Source: Hypomyces perniciosus
Lineage: Eukaryota > Ascomycota > Sordariomycetes > Hypocreales > Hypocreaceae
Assembly (NCBI GenBank): GCA_008477525.1
Contig: SPDT01000003.1
Location: 2,170,001-2,234,000, forward strand
Direction: 5' to 3'
DNA: 64,000 nt
The notes below the pieces were generated by a model. That model saw only the letters and a program-made list of their open reading frames with translations, did no database searches and was not told the origin of the DNA. The first letter of the stretch is position 1; each line of letters starts with the position of its first letter. Below, piece after piece: positions 34,175-46,600 of this stretch. The translations under genes and the position numbers were made by a program.

Positions 34175-36180
34175 GTTATAAGCCCGGATTACTTCTAAAG
34201 TATAAAAATATATCTAAAAACTCGCTTTTTATTATTTTTAAATATACTTTATAGTTATTATAGACGCTAATAAAGATTCCTATAAGCTGCATATAATATT
34301 TAAACTACAAATAAAAAAGGATTAAGTAAAATAGATTAAAATCTTTAAATACTATATTAATAGTTAAAGGATTTAATACTAGATAAATCTTTACTGCTTT
34401 AATTATAAAAATAACTACTTTTTACTTTTTAAATAATTTATATAAAGTAATATAATAAAAAAGCTTAGCTTTAAAATTATAGATAATAAAAATACTGCTA
34501 TAAATTAAATAATTATAGTAATTTCTTAAATAATCATCTTAAAAGTATAGTAAACTTAATTTTTTGCAGGAAATAAATAAAAAAAGAATAATATTATCTA
34601 TATATAAATATTAAAGACTATTTTATAAAGCATTTATAACCTAATATTAATAAAGGAATAAATATTTATTATTTAATAAATAGTAAAGAGGAAATAATTT
34701 ATAATAGCTATTATAACTATAACTTTAAATAATATATTATTTTTAAGTATAATTAACCTTTAAGCAGATAACTTTAATAATAATAATATATATATAGCTA
34801 TTATTATATATATACTCTTTAAAGTATTAAAAAAGACTTTAGCTTTAAGTGCTTTAAGTATTAAAGAAAACACTTAAAGGAATTATAAAGCAATTTTCAA
34901 TAAAGCTTAAAGCTTAAAAATTAACTTATATAATTAATCTAATAAATAGTTAAAAGCTTATATATTAATAGTAAAATATAATATTATTAATATTTAAAGG
35001 AATAGCACGATTTCTATTTTCTTTATAGCTATAAATAGCTATTTGATATTTAATTAAACTATTAGTAAATATAATAAATTTACTAAAAAAGAGGCTAAAG
35101 ATATAAACAATATTTTAACTTTTATACTATATTTAATTATTTATATAGCAATAAAAAGCCTAATATATATATTATTTTAAAAGGCTGCTTTAATTAAATA
35201 AAAGATTAATTAAAAAAATACCCCTATAACTATAAATATTAATAAACACTTAAATACTACTAGATAATAATATATATATAGTTTATTGGGGGTAACTGAT
35301 ATGCCCAACGCACCTGCATTTTTCTTGTTAGCTTACCCGAGAAAAGTCAGCTGCTTATTTAAGCAGCTACTGGATTAAGAAAGCACAAGAAGTATAAAGA
35401 TATATAGATAGACTTAGTTTAATGCAACTTAACCTCCTTCCCCTTTTTATATATAACCCTACCTATAAGTTTACAGCTGCTAAGGTATATAAAGGTAACT
35501 GTTAGTTGCTTTTAGCTGCTGGCATTATAATTAAATAATCCGCAGTATCTTTTAGTCCCTATATTACTTAATTGCCGCTTTGTGGTTCTGTTAAGAGCGC
35601 GGTTCCCGCGCTTAATACCAGGCATTATATATAGGTATATATGTATGTTGTGTATATGTTTAGGAGTGCCAATTCCCCCTCGATAAAATAGACTAGCAAA
35701 ATAAACCTATTACAGCAAAAACAATTAACATTTAATTAAATAAAAAAGGTTTATAAATGCATTAATAAAAATAAATAGGCAAGTCTATACTTAAAGCTAA
35801 AAAATAAAATATAAAAAAGGAAAAGAAACTATTTAAATAACCTTACTGCAGCCTTAATTAACTTAACTTTAATTAATTCCTTTAAATTAAATATAAAAGT
35901 CTTTTCAACGGTTAAAAGACAGGCTTATATACTCTCTATAAATATACTCCTTAATAACTGCAGCGCTATATATATAGTAAATAATAAAAGCCTACTTAAA
36001 CCTAATACTTTTATATTAAGCGAATTAAAAAAAAAGTTAAAGCTAATATAACCTCCTTTAAAGTATTTAAAAAAGGGATATATAAACTTAAAAAGCTTAT
36101 AAATAGTATAAAAGGTATATAGATTAAAGATTTTATATTAAAAGATATTATTATTTATTAAAATAACAAGGTTATACTGA
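34175..36180 (+). mobile_element. Copia C internal fragment (gag and protease part), split by a Gypsy LTR
   Basis: Begins with the primer-site-like GTTATAAGCC. 34190-35283 is RIP-degraded with gag-like composition but no sure motif. After the inserted LTR (35284-35685), plus-strand reading of about 35910-36170 gives a Copia protease-like stretch (N-N-C-S-A-I-Y-I-V-N-N-K for the usual D-S-G-A-x-x-x-I-V-N-N) followed by L-K-D-x-x-x-x-K. Integrase and later parts are missing, so the element is truncated on the right. Confidence 0.45.
35284..35685 (+). repeat. Lone Gypsy-family LTR
   Basis: 402 bp matching the LTR family at 43282, 51298 and 62999. It starts TATTGGGGG (from TGTCGGGGG) and ends CTCGATA. 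It is followed by no Gypsy primer site and preceded by no polypurine tract, so it is a solo or recombinant LTR. Its five-base flanks (TAGTT, AAATA) do not match. Confidence 0.8.
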
Positions 36181-36600
36181 ACCTTATGTATGTAAGGCTT
36201 CTAGGAAGCTGCATATAACGCAGCAATAAGGAAGCGACTAAGAGTCTAATTGGGTTAACAATAGATAAACAATTGAATTATAACTAAACTAATAGCTGGA
36301 AAGCTATAGAATATCTAGTGTATATGCGGCTGTTGTAAAAGTAATTGTATAAAAAATAGCTTTATCTTCTATAATAGTCCTCCGACCTAATAATAGGCGT
36401 GCAGTAGCAGAATTGGGTTTATGGCCGCATTCCTATTTTCCGCAAAATTCATTTTTATATAAAATCGCTTAAATTAACTCACGGCTATATAAACGGGAAA
36501 CCATTTTAGTTAGATTTCTTATAATGCCTATAATAATAATTATAATAATAATATCCCATTAACGTCCTATAGTAAAGGCCACTAATCCCAGTAAAGTAAA
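36181..36600. other. Unassigned repeat-like sequence
   Basis: Less AT-rich than its surroundings with no coding signal; may be an untranslated end of the minus-strand LINE or an LTR piece. Confidence 0.3.
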
Positions 36601-39600
36601 AGGATATACTATACTAGGTTTAACTACAGTATTACTAATAAATATACAAGCTCCTTTATATAGCATTTTATCGCTTTAATAGGTATAGTCTTCTAGCTCC
36701 TCTCCTATTAGTAAGTCAAAGAGATATATAAGTCTTGCATAATATATTAAGTAATTAAAGTTGGCTTTAATTAAAGGTTTAGCCCTTATTAATTTATAGG
36801 CGATTTAATATTAAACTATAAATAAATCCCTTAAAGGATAAAAAAGAAATAAAAGAAAAAATTAAAAGATTAAAATTAATATTAAAATTAATTAAGGTTT
36901 TTAATAGTGCAGGTATATTTTAATAAAAAGCTAAAAGTCTATACTGTTTAAAAGAAATAATTATAGCTAGACTTTAATAGATAAAAGGTCAGTTTGCAGA
37001 TTAAAGGGGCTAGTCTTTATTATTATACTTTACTAATCTCCCTGTAAAAAAATTATAATTATATACTTTCTTCCTGCCGCAACTATAGGTTACTAATGCG
37101 TCTTTATACCAGAAGCGCTTATAATACTGTATAAAGTCCCTATACTAGGATTTAGCAGTTAATAAATAATAGAGTTCCCCCTATAAAATTATTAGTTCTT
37201 TGAAGTATTTTAAGTCAGCTATTAATTTAAATGGGCGATATATATTAAATATATTCTCTTCCTATTAGCTTTTAAAGCTAATCTTTAATTTTACTTTAAC
37301 TTCCCATTAAAGGAAAACAAATATAAGTATTGCATTAAATAGCTTTAATTACTTATAGCTTAATTTTACTAACTAATCTACAGCTTTATTGCCCTATATC
37401 CCTTAATAGCTAAGGCATTATTAAATATATATATTTCCTTTATATATACTTTTTAGTCTTTAAAATTTAATAAAGACCTATTATAATAAATCTAAAAGTA
37501 TACCTTTTAAATAGTATATTACAGCTATATTATCTAGACAGACAATAATATCCCCTATATTATTATTATTAACTAAAGCAGCTTTAAATCTTTCTAAAGC
37601 CCTAGCCGCTTTACTATTAAATACTTTTATTAAGCTAAATTAATTAAATCCTATTAAAACTTCTTTATTATCTCGCTATATTAAAAAGCTATAGCTAATA
37701 GCTTTTATAGTAAAATATAAGCTATTTATAAATACTATTATATTTTAAAGGGCTACTATAGCTATCTAGTTATTAACCTCTTTAACAGCTTTAACATTAC
37801 TATTTTAATAAAGGTTCTAAGTTTTAGTTAATTTAAGGAAAAAAGCTAATTTTAGGCAACTTTTAATAAATTATATAGTCTACGATAACTTTATTGTAAG
37901 TATTACTATAGTTTATTTATATATATATTAATTTAATTAAATCCTGTAAATAAAAGGATATTAATTATTTAAGGACAGTAGTTTAATAGTAAATTAAAGC
38001 TTTTAGGTATTAAGGAGTTATATTATTAAAAGGATCCTACTTTCTCTATATAAAATTAATATAAAAGTTATCCTCTATATAAAGAGGATAGCCTTTATAG
38101 CTATTCCAAAGACTAAAGCTATATAGTTAAAGAGGTATTATATTCTATATATATCTAGGCCTCTATACTATACTTTAAATCTATAGCAGAATACTAGTTC
38201 TATATATATATAAACTGCTTAGCGCATTAAATATAAAGTAGCCCCTTAAATAGAGTTTAAGAGATTATATAATATATTTATTACTATATAGGCCTTTATA
38301 TCCTATTACTTAATATATATCTTAAAGCTAAGCTTCCAGTTAAAGAAAACGCCTAGCCATTTAATTACCCCTTTCTTTAATACTATTTTTTTAATATTAT
38401 TATATATTACTAATAGGTTATCTTATATATAGTATTTTAAAAAAATATATTACTTTTATTTTCTTAACATTAAATAATATTACATTATTTTTGCCTTAAT
38501 ATTAAAGTTTCTAGATTATAGCTATAGCCTAGGCTGCTATTTTATTAAAAGAGTTACTAATAAATAAAAACACTATATTATCTATATAGCTAAACCTTTA
38601 TAATTTATTAAAAAGGGATTATTTAATAGCTATTACTTAAAATTAAATAAAGGCAGCGAATAAATAATATATTAAAGCTATATATAGCAGGAAAAAGATT
38701 AAAGATATTAGCGATTTTTAAAAAAGGCTATAGCTTAAAGGGAACAGTTAAATCATTATTTCTTATAGTCTCACTTAAGCTTTATAATTAATTATAAAAG
38801 AAAAAGCCTATCTAGCTATACAGTTAAGCCAGCTTTATTTTTATAATTAAAGGGTTAATCTATTAGCAAGGATTATATTAAAAGCCTTTTAGATATTAAC
38901 TGTAATAAAGGTAATTACTTTACTATTATAAAAAGCTAATTTACCTTTATAGACTAAGGCTATAACTAAATCGATACTAAATCTTTTTAGGAAAGCGCTG
39001 GCTTATTTAGTATATAGTATTTACTATATAATTGCAGTATATATAATTCTTTATGCAATAAAGCGTTTAAATCCTTTACCTAAATAAAAAGGAGGGAGAT
39101 TAGCCTTTAAGCTCTTAGGGATAATAAATCTCTTTTCCTTAGTTTAAGGATTATTACTACTTCAGTTAACTTAAAAGCTAATAAATAATGCCTAATTTTA
39201 AAGTAGGTTTTATAAAGGGAGTAAATATATTCTTTAATTATTAGCCAGTAAAGCTATAAAAGGTTTATTATTATATTATTAATACTTAAGGATATATTTC
39301 CTATATATATTATAACTGCTACTGCTTTATTTAGCGAAACTATTAAAGAAAGTTTAATCTACTATTATTAATTAATTAAAGACTATAAGTCTTTAATATT
39401 ATTAGCTACTATATATTTTTTAAGTATAGTATTATAAAAGGCAGTAGCCCTTTTTTCTTAAAAAGTAAAGATTTAATTGCTAATCTATAATAGCAGTAAT
39501 TAAAAGATTAGCAATAGCTTTACTTAATAAACTATATAAAAATATCCTTACTCTCTTTAATAGTATTAATAATATTTCATTAATATACCCTTTTAGCATT

Positions 39601-42200
39601 TTTAACTATCTTTTTAAAGGATTTCCTAGTATTATAAAAATAAATGTTTAGTAGTATAGCTGCAGTTTTTTAGCAGCTAGGAAAGCTTAATAGCTTTTTT
39701 TATATTTAGCCCCCTATTATAGTTAAAAAGGTAAATAATTTAATAGTTAGTTTATTATTTTACTTAATTTCTAAAAAAGTAATAGTAAAGCTTTAGCTGT
39801 TTAGTTTATAGCTATTATTATTAATTAAATAAAAGGGAGAAGCTAAATCCCTTTTTTAATTAATATTAAAAAGCAGTCTTTATTATTATCTCCATTAACC
39901 CTTAATCCTTTAAAGGGTATTAAATAATAGGCTAAGGCTAAGATTATAATATTTAATATAATATAATTAAAGCTAGTAAATAAATATTCTTGTAGTATAG
40001 CTTTTACTAATAGGATATTTAAAAATACCAAGTTAATTATATTATTAAATATATATATTAAAGTATTTAAAGGGTTAAAAAGAAAGAGGCTAACTTTAAA
40101 GGCCTAGTTAGTTATTAATACACCTTAATTTTAATTATTAGCTATCTGCTATAAAGAGTATATTATATTAAAGTCTTTTCCTATTAAATAGTTTCTGGTA
40201 ATTAACTATATAAATAAAGTTATAAAAATATTATATATACTATATTCTTTATAAAGGTTAATAGTTATAATTCTATTAATATAAACTTATAATAAGTCTT
40301 AAATAGTTTTAATAAATAGCTGCTTTATTAAAATCTTTACTCTTTTCTTTATATATATAAAGACTTAAGGTTAAATATTATAATTAATTTAGGTTATTAC
40401 TAGAAAGAAGGTTTAAAATTCTTTATATAATACTATATAGCAGCAGCCTTTTTAAGTAATATTAGTATATAGTTTTTATATTATAATAATATTATAGCCC
40501 TTTTTAACTGTAAAGGTAAAGGCAGTATTATATACTAGCTTTACTTTATTAATATTAACTTAAAATATCCTTTAGGTTTTATTATTTCTGCAGTTTAGGT
40601 TTAATCTTTTAGTATTTATTTAGATTATTAAAGGTTACTGTCTTTAAATATTGCTTTTTTATTATTATTTAAAACTGTAATAGCCTCTTTACTGCGGCTA
40701 TATATAGTAATAAAGGGTAGCTAGTAGCTATTGCGTTTTAAGTAAAGTTTAAAGGCTTAGGTATTAAAGGGTACATTTATTTAAAGCTCTTTACTCTTTA
40801 TTACTATACTTCTTATAGTTTTATATTTAAAAGGTATATTAGCTTTCTATAACTGCAGAAACGTTTAGCTCGGCACTCTTAATATATAGCTTTATATAGT
40901 TTTAAGCAGTTAATATATTAAATATTTAACAGGTAAACCTATATTTTATATTGAAGGCTGCTGTAAAAGCAGTATTTAGGTTTCCTTTTATATATTTATT
41001 AAAGGTAAAAGTCTTAGCAGTTTTTATACTATATTAAGAGATTAGTTTTCTATATTAGTCTTACTGTCTCGCTAGCGTTAAAAAAAGTAAATCTTTTATT
41101 AAATAGTTTAAAGAAAAAAAGCAGTACTATTTTCTTTTATTAATCTTTATATAATTATTTTAAGAATTAAATATTAATTAGGTTTTAGCCAGTTTATATT
41201 TTTGCCTTTAATTTAGTAGCTTTAAGGAAATCCACTTTTATATTAAAAAAGAGCTTATAAATTTTTTTATATAGCTTAAAACTATATATATCAACTATTA
41301 TTAAGCTGCTTTAACCTTTATAGCGCCTAAATAGGCATTAATTTTATTCTCTTTATTAAAGAGCTATTATTTAATCTGTTAATTAATTAAAGTTACCAAC
41401 TATCCTATTTTCATTAAAAATATTTAAAGGACTATTTTAAATCTTTATTTAATAATTCCTATAACTATTATATAAATATAATATACTTTATATTACTATA
41501 CTATTAATCCTAGGTCTAACATAATAAAAATATATAAGTTTTCCCTAATACTAGCTAAAGGGATTCTTATCTAATATACCTTAAAAGCTATAAAAGTATA
41601 TATTTAAAGGCGCGTCTAATATAATATATTGAGCAGGAGGCTAATATATAGTTTACTAGTATAAAAGTCTTAAATTGCTTTAAGCTATAATTTAATAGTA
41701 ATATTATTATTAATATAGTAATTAATAAAGCTTTAGGTTATTTAAATAGCAATATTATATCTTTTTCCTGCTAGGAACTATACTATAGTATTATAAAATA
41801 CTCTGCAGACTATATAAAAAACAGCTATATAGTCCTCGAATAAAGCCTAACTATTAGCTTTAACGCTTTCTAAGGCTTTAAAAGCATTTATTCTAGTATT
41901 TAGTTATATAAAAGAGACTAAAGGGGAACTTAATAGACTAGATATTAAGGAATTGCAGTTACTATTAGTATTAGGCTCTAAAGTTAAATATATTTTAATA
42001 TACTAGCCTTCCTTTAACTTAATACTAGGCTTAGCAGTAATAATATTAATGCAAAGTTCTATTTCTGCCCCTGCAAGGATAATGTTCTTTACTTTCTACT
42101 ATAGTTTCCTAAACGTATATATTCCTAGGTTAAAGGAACCGCTGCTCGCGGGCTTTAAAGCTGTCGCAAGTAGAGGTTTTAATATATTATTAGTATATTA
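36600..42200 (-). mobile_element. Tad1-like LINE retrotransposon (second copy), RIP-degraded
   Basis: Minus-strand reading, ignoring stops, shows a LINE reverse transcriptase active site F-S-Y-I-D-N-I-V (about 38564-38590) and, 3' of it, an RNase H domain (about 37330-37700) with V-C-L-D-N and a degraded H-x-G-I-x-G-N-x-A-V-D motif. The order (right to left) fits gag/endonuclease at about 39700-42200, then reverse transcriptase and RNase H. I could not find its poly(A) end or target duplication; both ends are approximate. It differs clearly from the LINE at 66-5977. Confidence 0.65.
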
Positions 42201-42319
42201 GTAGTATTGCATACAAAAACATTAACATAAGGTGCCAAAACCTAGTATTATAGGGAAAAGCTTATCTTATAATGCCTATTATAAGCATTATATTAAGTCT
42301 AGGGTAGGCTAGATAGCTG

Positions 42320-42490
42320 GTCCTAGCTTAATTATTATCGTTAAAGATAATAGAAATTTCTTAACTTACACTAAAGTTCCTTTAGGGACTTGGTCCTAGC
42401 ATTAGGCCTAATTCTAGGTCTAGCCAGAATAGGAAGGTTACCTAGATACACTAAAATCCTTGCTTTTTTAGCCCTCCTTTTTAATATTAT
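42320..42490. repeat. Dispersed repeat R, copy 1
   Basis: Shares about 170 bp with 63405-63575, including CTAGCATTAGGCCTAA and GGTCTAGCCAGAATAGGAAG. Family unknown. Confidence 0.7.
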
Positions 42491-42837
42491 TATAAAAGGC
42501 TTTTATATAAATATAGTATTAAAGGTAAAGCTATAAAAGGTTAATATATAATATTAAAGGTAAAACTACTTTTTGTATTTTAAAACACTTAAGTAAAATA
42601 TTATTATAGTAAACTTTAAAAGGAAGTATAATTTAATCTTTTTATAATATAACCTTTTATTTACTTACATTAATCTCTTAAATAATTACATTAATTTAAT
42701 ATTATACTATATTACTTTTATACTTAAAATCACTCTTAAACTAAAAAGTAATATACTAAATATATACATAAGTCTTTAAAAGATCCTTTACTTTTCAAGA
42801 ATAATTTTAAATATCTTTAATATATATAATTAAAATA
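42491..42837. other. AT-rich, RIP-type sequence without recognisable content
   Basis: Lies between repeat R and the Copia B fragment; no frame, no repeat match noticed. Confidence 0.4.
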
Positions 42838-43281
42838 ATATATTCTTTACTAAAATTAAACTTTATTTCCTATTTCTCTATACTTTACATAACTATACTG
42901 CGCTTTATTATAGTTATAAGTTTAGGTAGTAACTATTAAAGTTATTAAAAATATCCCTTTTAATATTATATTTTTCTTTATACTATTTACCTTTACCTTT
43001 AAATTATTAAAGTTATCTTTTATAATAAATAATATAAGGGATATTACTTTTATAAAGCTAGAATTTATAGTTTAATAAAGTTAATAAATTACTATTTTAA
43101 TCAATTATATAATTACTATTAAAGTTTAAAATCAAATTAATTTAAATTTCCCCAATTAATTAAATAATAATTTCCTTACTTTTAAATTGTTTACTTATTA
43201 AAAGTATAAAGGATTATTAGTAAAGAATTTAAAGATAATATTACTTTAACTAATATTTTTATTTACTATAATAGTATACTT
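42838..43281 (+). mobile_element. Truncated copy of Copia B (LTR end and gag start)
   Basis: Aligns with about 7328-7767 of Copia B: the last 75 bp of the LTR, the primer-site-like GTTATAAG and the start of the internal region. It is more RIP-mutated than B and is cut at 43281 by the Gypsy LTR. Confidence 0.8.
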
Positions 43282-43682
43282 TATTAGGGGTAACTGATAT
43301 ACCTAATGCACCTGCTTTCTTTTTCTTTTAGCTTACCTAAGAAAGGTTAGCCGCTTATTTAAGCAGCTACAAGATTAGGAAAGTATAGGAGTATAAAGAT
43401 ATATAGATAGATTTAGTTTAATAAAGAGTAACCTTCTTCCCCCTTTAATATATAACCCTACCTATAAAAATATAGCTGCTGAGGCATATAAAGGTAACTG
43501 TTAATTGCTTTTAGCTGCTGGCATTATAATCAAATGATTTACAGTATCTTTTAATCCCTATATTACTTAATCGCCGCTTTATGGTTTTATTAGGAGCGCA
43601 GTTCCTGCGCTTAATACTAGTTGTTGTATATAGGTGTATGTGTGTTGTATATATGTTTTGGAGTGCCAATTCCCCTTTAATA
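43282..43682 (+). repeat. 5' LTR of the plus-strand Gypsy element
   Basis: 401 bp, start TATTAGGGGTAACTG, end CCTTTAATA; followed by AAACTAGTGATTGAGAT, the counterpart of the leader beside 62999. Confidence 0.85.
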
Positions 43683-46600
43683 AAACTAGTGATTGAGATA
43701 GGGGGAAATCTTAGGGATTATATCCTAAAAAGTAATTACTAAAGGCATTTTTACGCTGCTACTAAAACCTACCTTTACTTAATTACTAATAAAATTATAG
43801 GCTAGCTTTACTTAATCTCTATATAAATATAAAATAATTAGGTAAAGGAAATAGCTTAAAACCCTTTCTATAATTATTTAATATAGATTAGTATAATATT
43901 TAACTTTAAAAATGCAGGTTATTTAATTGCAATTTCCGAAAAGATATTAAGATTAGTTAATTTAAGTATAATATACTAAAATATAATAAAAGAGCAGAAC
44001 CTTAAAAAACTATTAATTAACAATACTTATTAATTAAAAGTTAAAATTTCAGGGAAAATTACTAAAAGACTAATTGCTATAGTAAAAGCAAATATATAAA
44101 TAAAACAGTTAACACTATATAACCTAAACCCCTTTAAACTATTAATATACTATTATAACCTTTATTTTACTTACTAGCAGGTAAATTAATAGGTAAAACA
44201 GCTATAAAGGGCTAATAAAGGATATATTAATTATTTAATCTTTTAATATAAAGACTTTATTTTAATTTTATTAATATTTTTAGCTGGGTTTTTTTTAATT
44301 CTAGATAAAAGTATTATTTTTATTATTTTTATAATCTTTAATATATAGGCTGTCTTTACCTATATTAAAGACATTTAAAGAAGATATATAAAGGATAATA
44401 ATTTAATATTTTATAACTAGTATTAATATAGGAAACTATTTTTAAAAGACTAGTTAATGTCTTTATTTTAAATAAATAAACGCAACCTTTCTTTTTTGCA
44501 AAAAAATTCCTTATATTAATAGAATATATTACTATAGCTCTTTTATTAAAGGAATATATCCTTTTTTCAGCTAATAGAGTAATACTCTTTTAAAGGCTAG
44601 TTATTTAAGTTAAATAACTTTAATCTGTAGGAAAAAGGGTATTTTTTTATTAAAAAACGATTTAATTAAGACTTTAATAATTTACTTTAACTTAAAGTAG
44701 AAGAGTTTAAATTAAATTAATAACTTTATTTTACTAGAATACTAGATATAACCTTATCTTTAACCCTTCAACTTAAAGAATTATTTAATTATATATTTAA
44801 CCTAATATTAATAATATTTATATTTATTATAATAAAACCTAGGGAAAGATTAAGCTTTTTAGTAAAAAAAGGGAAATTACTATTTTAAAAGTTCCTCTTT
44901 TTTATTTAAGCCTTTAAAAACATTTAAAGTATAAAGCTACTAATAAAAATTAACTTTATAAATAAATTTAATAATAAAAATATATCCTAGTTTTTAAAAA
45001 ACTATAAATAGGAAATAGAAAATCAGGGAATTTTAATTAAAGATTAAAGGAGGTATTTAAAACTATTTATAAAAGTAATAGAATAAAAAACAGTTTAGAT
45101 TTTTATTAAAGAAAGCATTAATTAAAATAAAATAAAAAAACAAATTTTATAATACTATAGGTAATAGGATAAAGATTAATTGGACTTATATATAATGCAA
45201 CTTTAAAACCTTTATTGCTATAAACCTATAAAAATATAATTTATAATAAATTAATTACTTTAATATTAATATCTTTATTAAAAGTTTAATAAAAAAAATT
45301 AAAAGATAGTAATACTATATTCTTATAATATTATGAAAGTAATACTACTAAAGCTACTTTAGCTAATAATAGCTTTTAAAAGGATTAAAGAAATTAATAA
45401 TTTTAAGGATCTAGTATATATTAAAGTTTAAATACTTTTTTATAATAAAATACTAGTAGAGTTTAATATTTAAAGAGCCTATTTTTAAGAGTTTAATAAA
45501 GGATTATTTAAGATTAAAGATTTATTAGATTTATCCAAGTTAAAGTTAAACTTAAAGATAAAAAAGTAAAAAAAAGAATAGCCTAAACCTGCAGAATTAA
45601 CTTTAACTTTATAGCTTAAAGATTAAATAAATACTTTATTTGAAAAATTTAATAAACTAAAGATTTAACTCCTTTAATAGAAAAAAAAGCAATTAATTTA
45701 AAAGAAGGAGAATATTATTATATTACTACTAGTAATAATAAACCTAGATAAAGACTTTTTACTTTAATAATTGCTATTAATAATATTAATATAATAGACC
45801 TTTTATATAATAATATATTAAATACTTTCCTTATTTATTATCTAAAGGCAGTTATTAATATTAAATACTATTAGTATTATAAAAATAAAGACTATTTTCT
45901 ATAAAACTATATTAAATTAACCTATAATAAAGGCTGTAAGTTTATAATATATAACCTAACAGTAAAAATAATTTAAGTAAGCCTATAGAAAACCTTAGTC
46001 CCACCTTAATTTATTATATTAATTGTAACTATTAGGATTTATATATAAAAAATATTAGTGCTTTAAGTAGAATTGTTTAAAGCTTAAAATAAGGTTTCTT
46101 TAAGCTTATTATTTGCAAAAAAGATAAAACTTAGCTTTTTTAACTAAAAACTAACTACTTATAAGGCTAAACTCTTTAATATTATTTATAATAAAATAAT
46201 ATATAGGGAGATATTTAAAATTTAAGTATTATAAAGGTTAAATATAATTCCTGTAAAAAGATTAATAATAAATATTATATATATTACAGGCAGAGATTAA
46301 ATAATTGCTAATAAAAGGGATAATATATAAGTAAAAAGGGTTAAAAGTTTTTTTATAAACTTAACTAAAATAGCCTCTTTAAAGGAACCTTTAGATAAAT
46401 ATAACTAGGCCAGCTTAACTAAAGAATTATTTAATTAAACTCTTTTTATTAACTTTATAACTAGGAGAGGATAAAAGTGTATTTAAATAATTAATAAAGC
46501 GGATAAATAAAGTAAAGAGGAGCTATTACTGCTTTAATTAAAGTAGCCGATTAAGAAAAAGTAACTGGATTTAAACCTTATATTTATAACTTTAAAGGCT

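Noticed and set aside
39843..40031. 62-codon minus-strand frame
   Set aside because: Lies in the degraded LINE, with no motif beyond chance hydrophobic residues.
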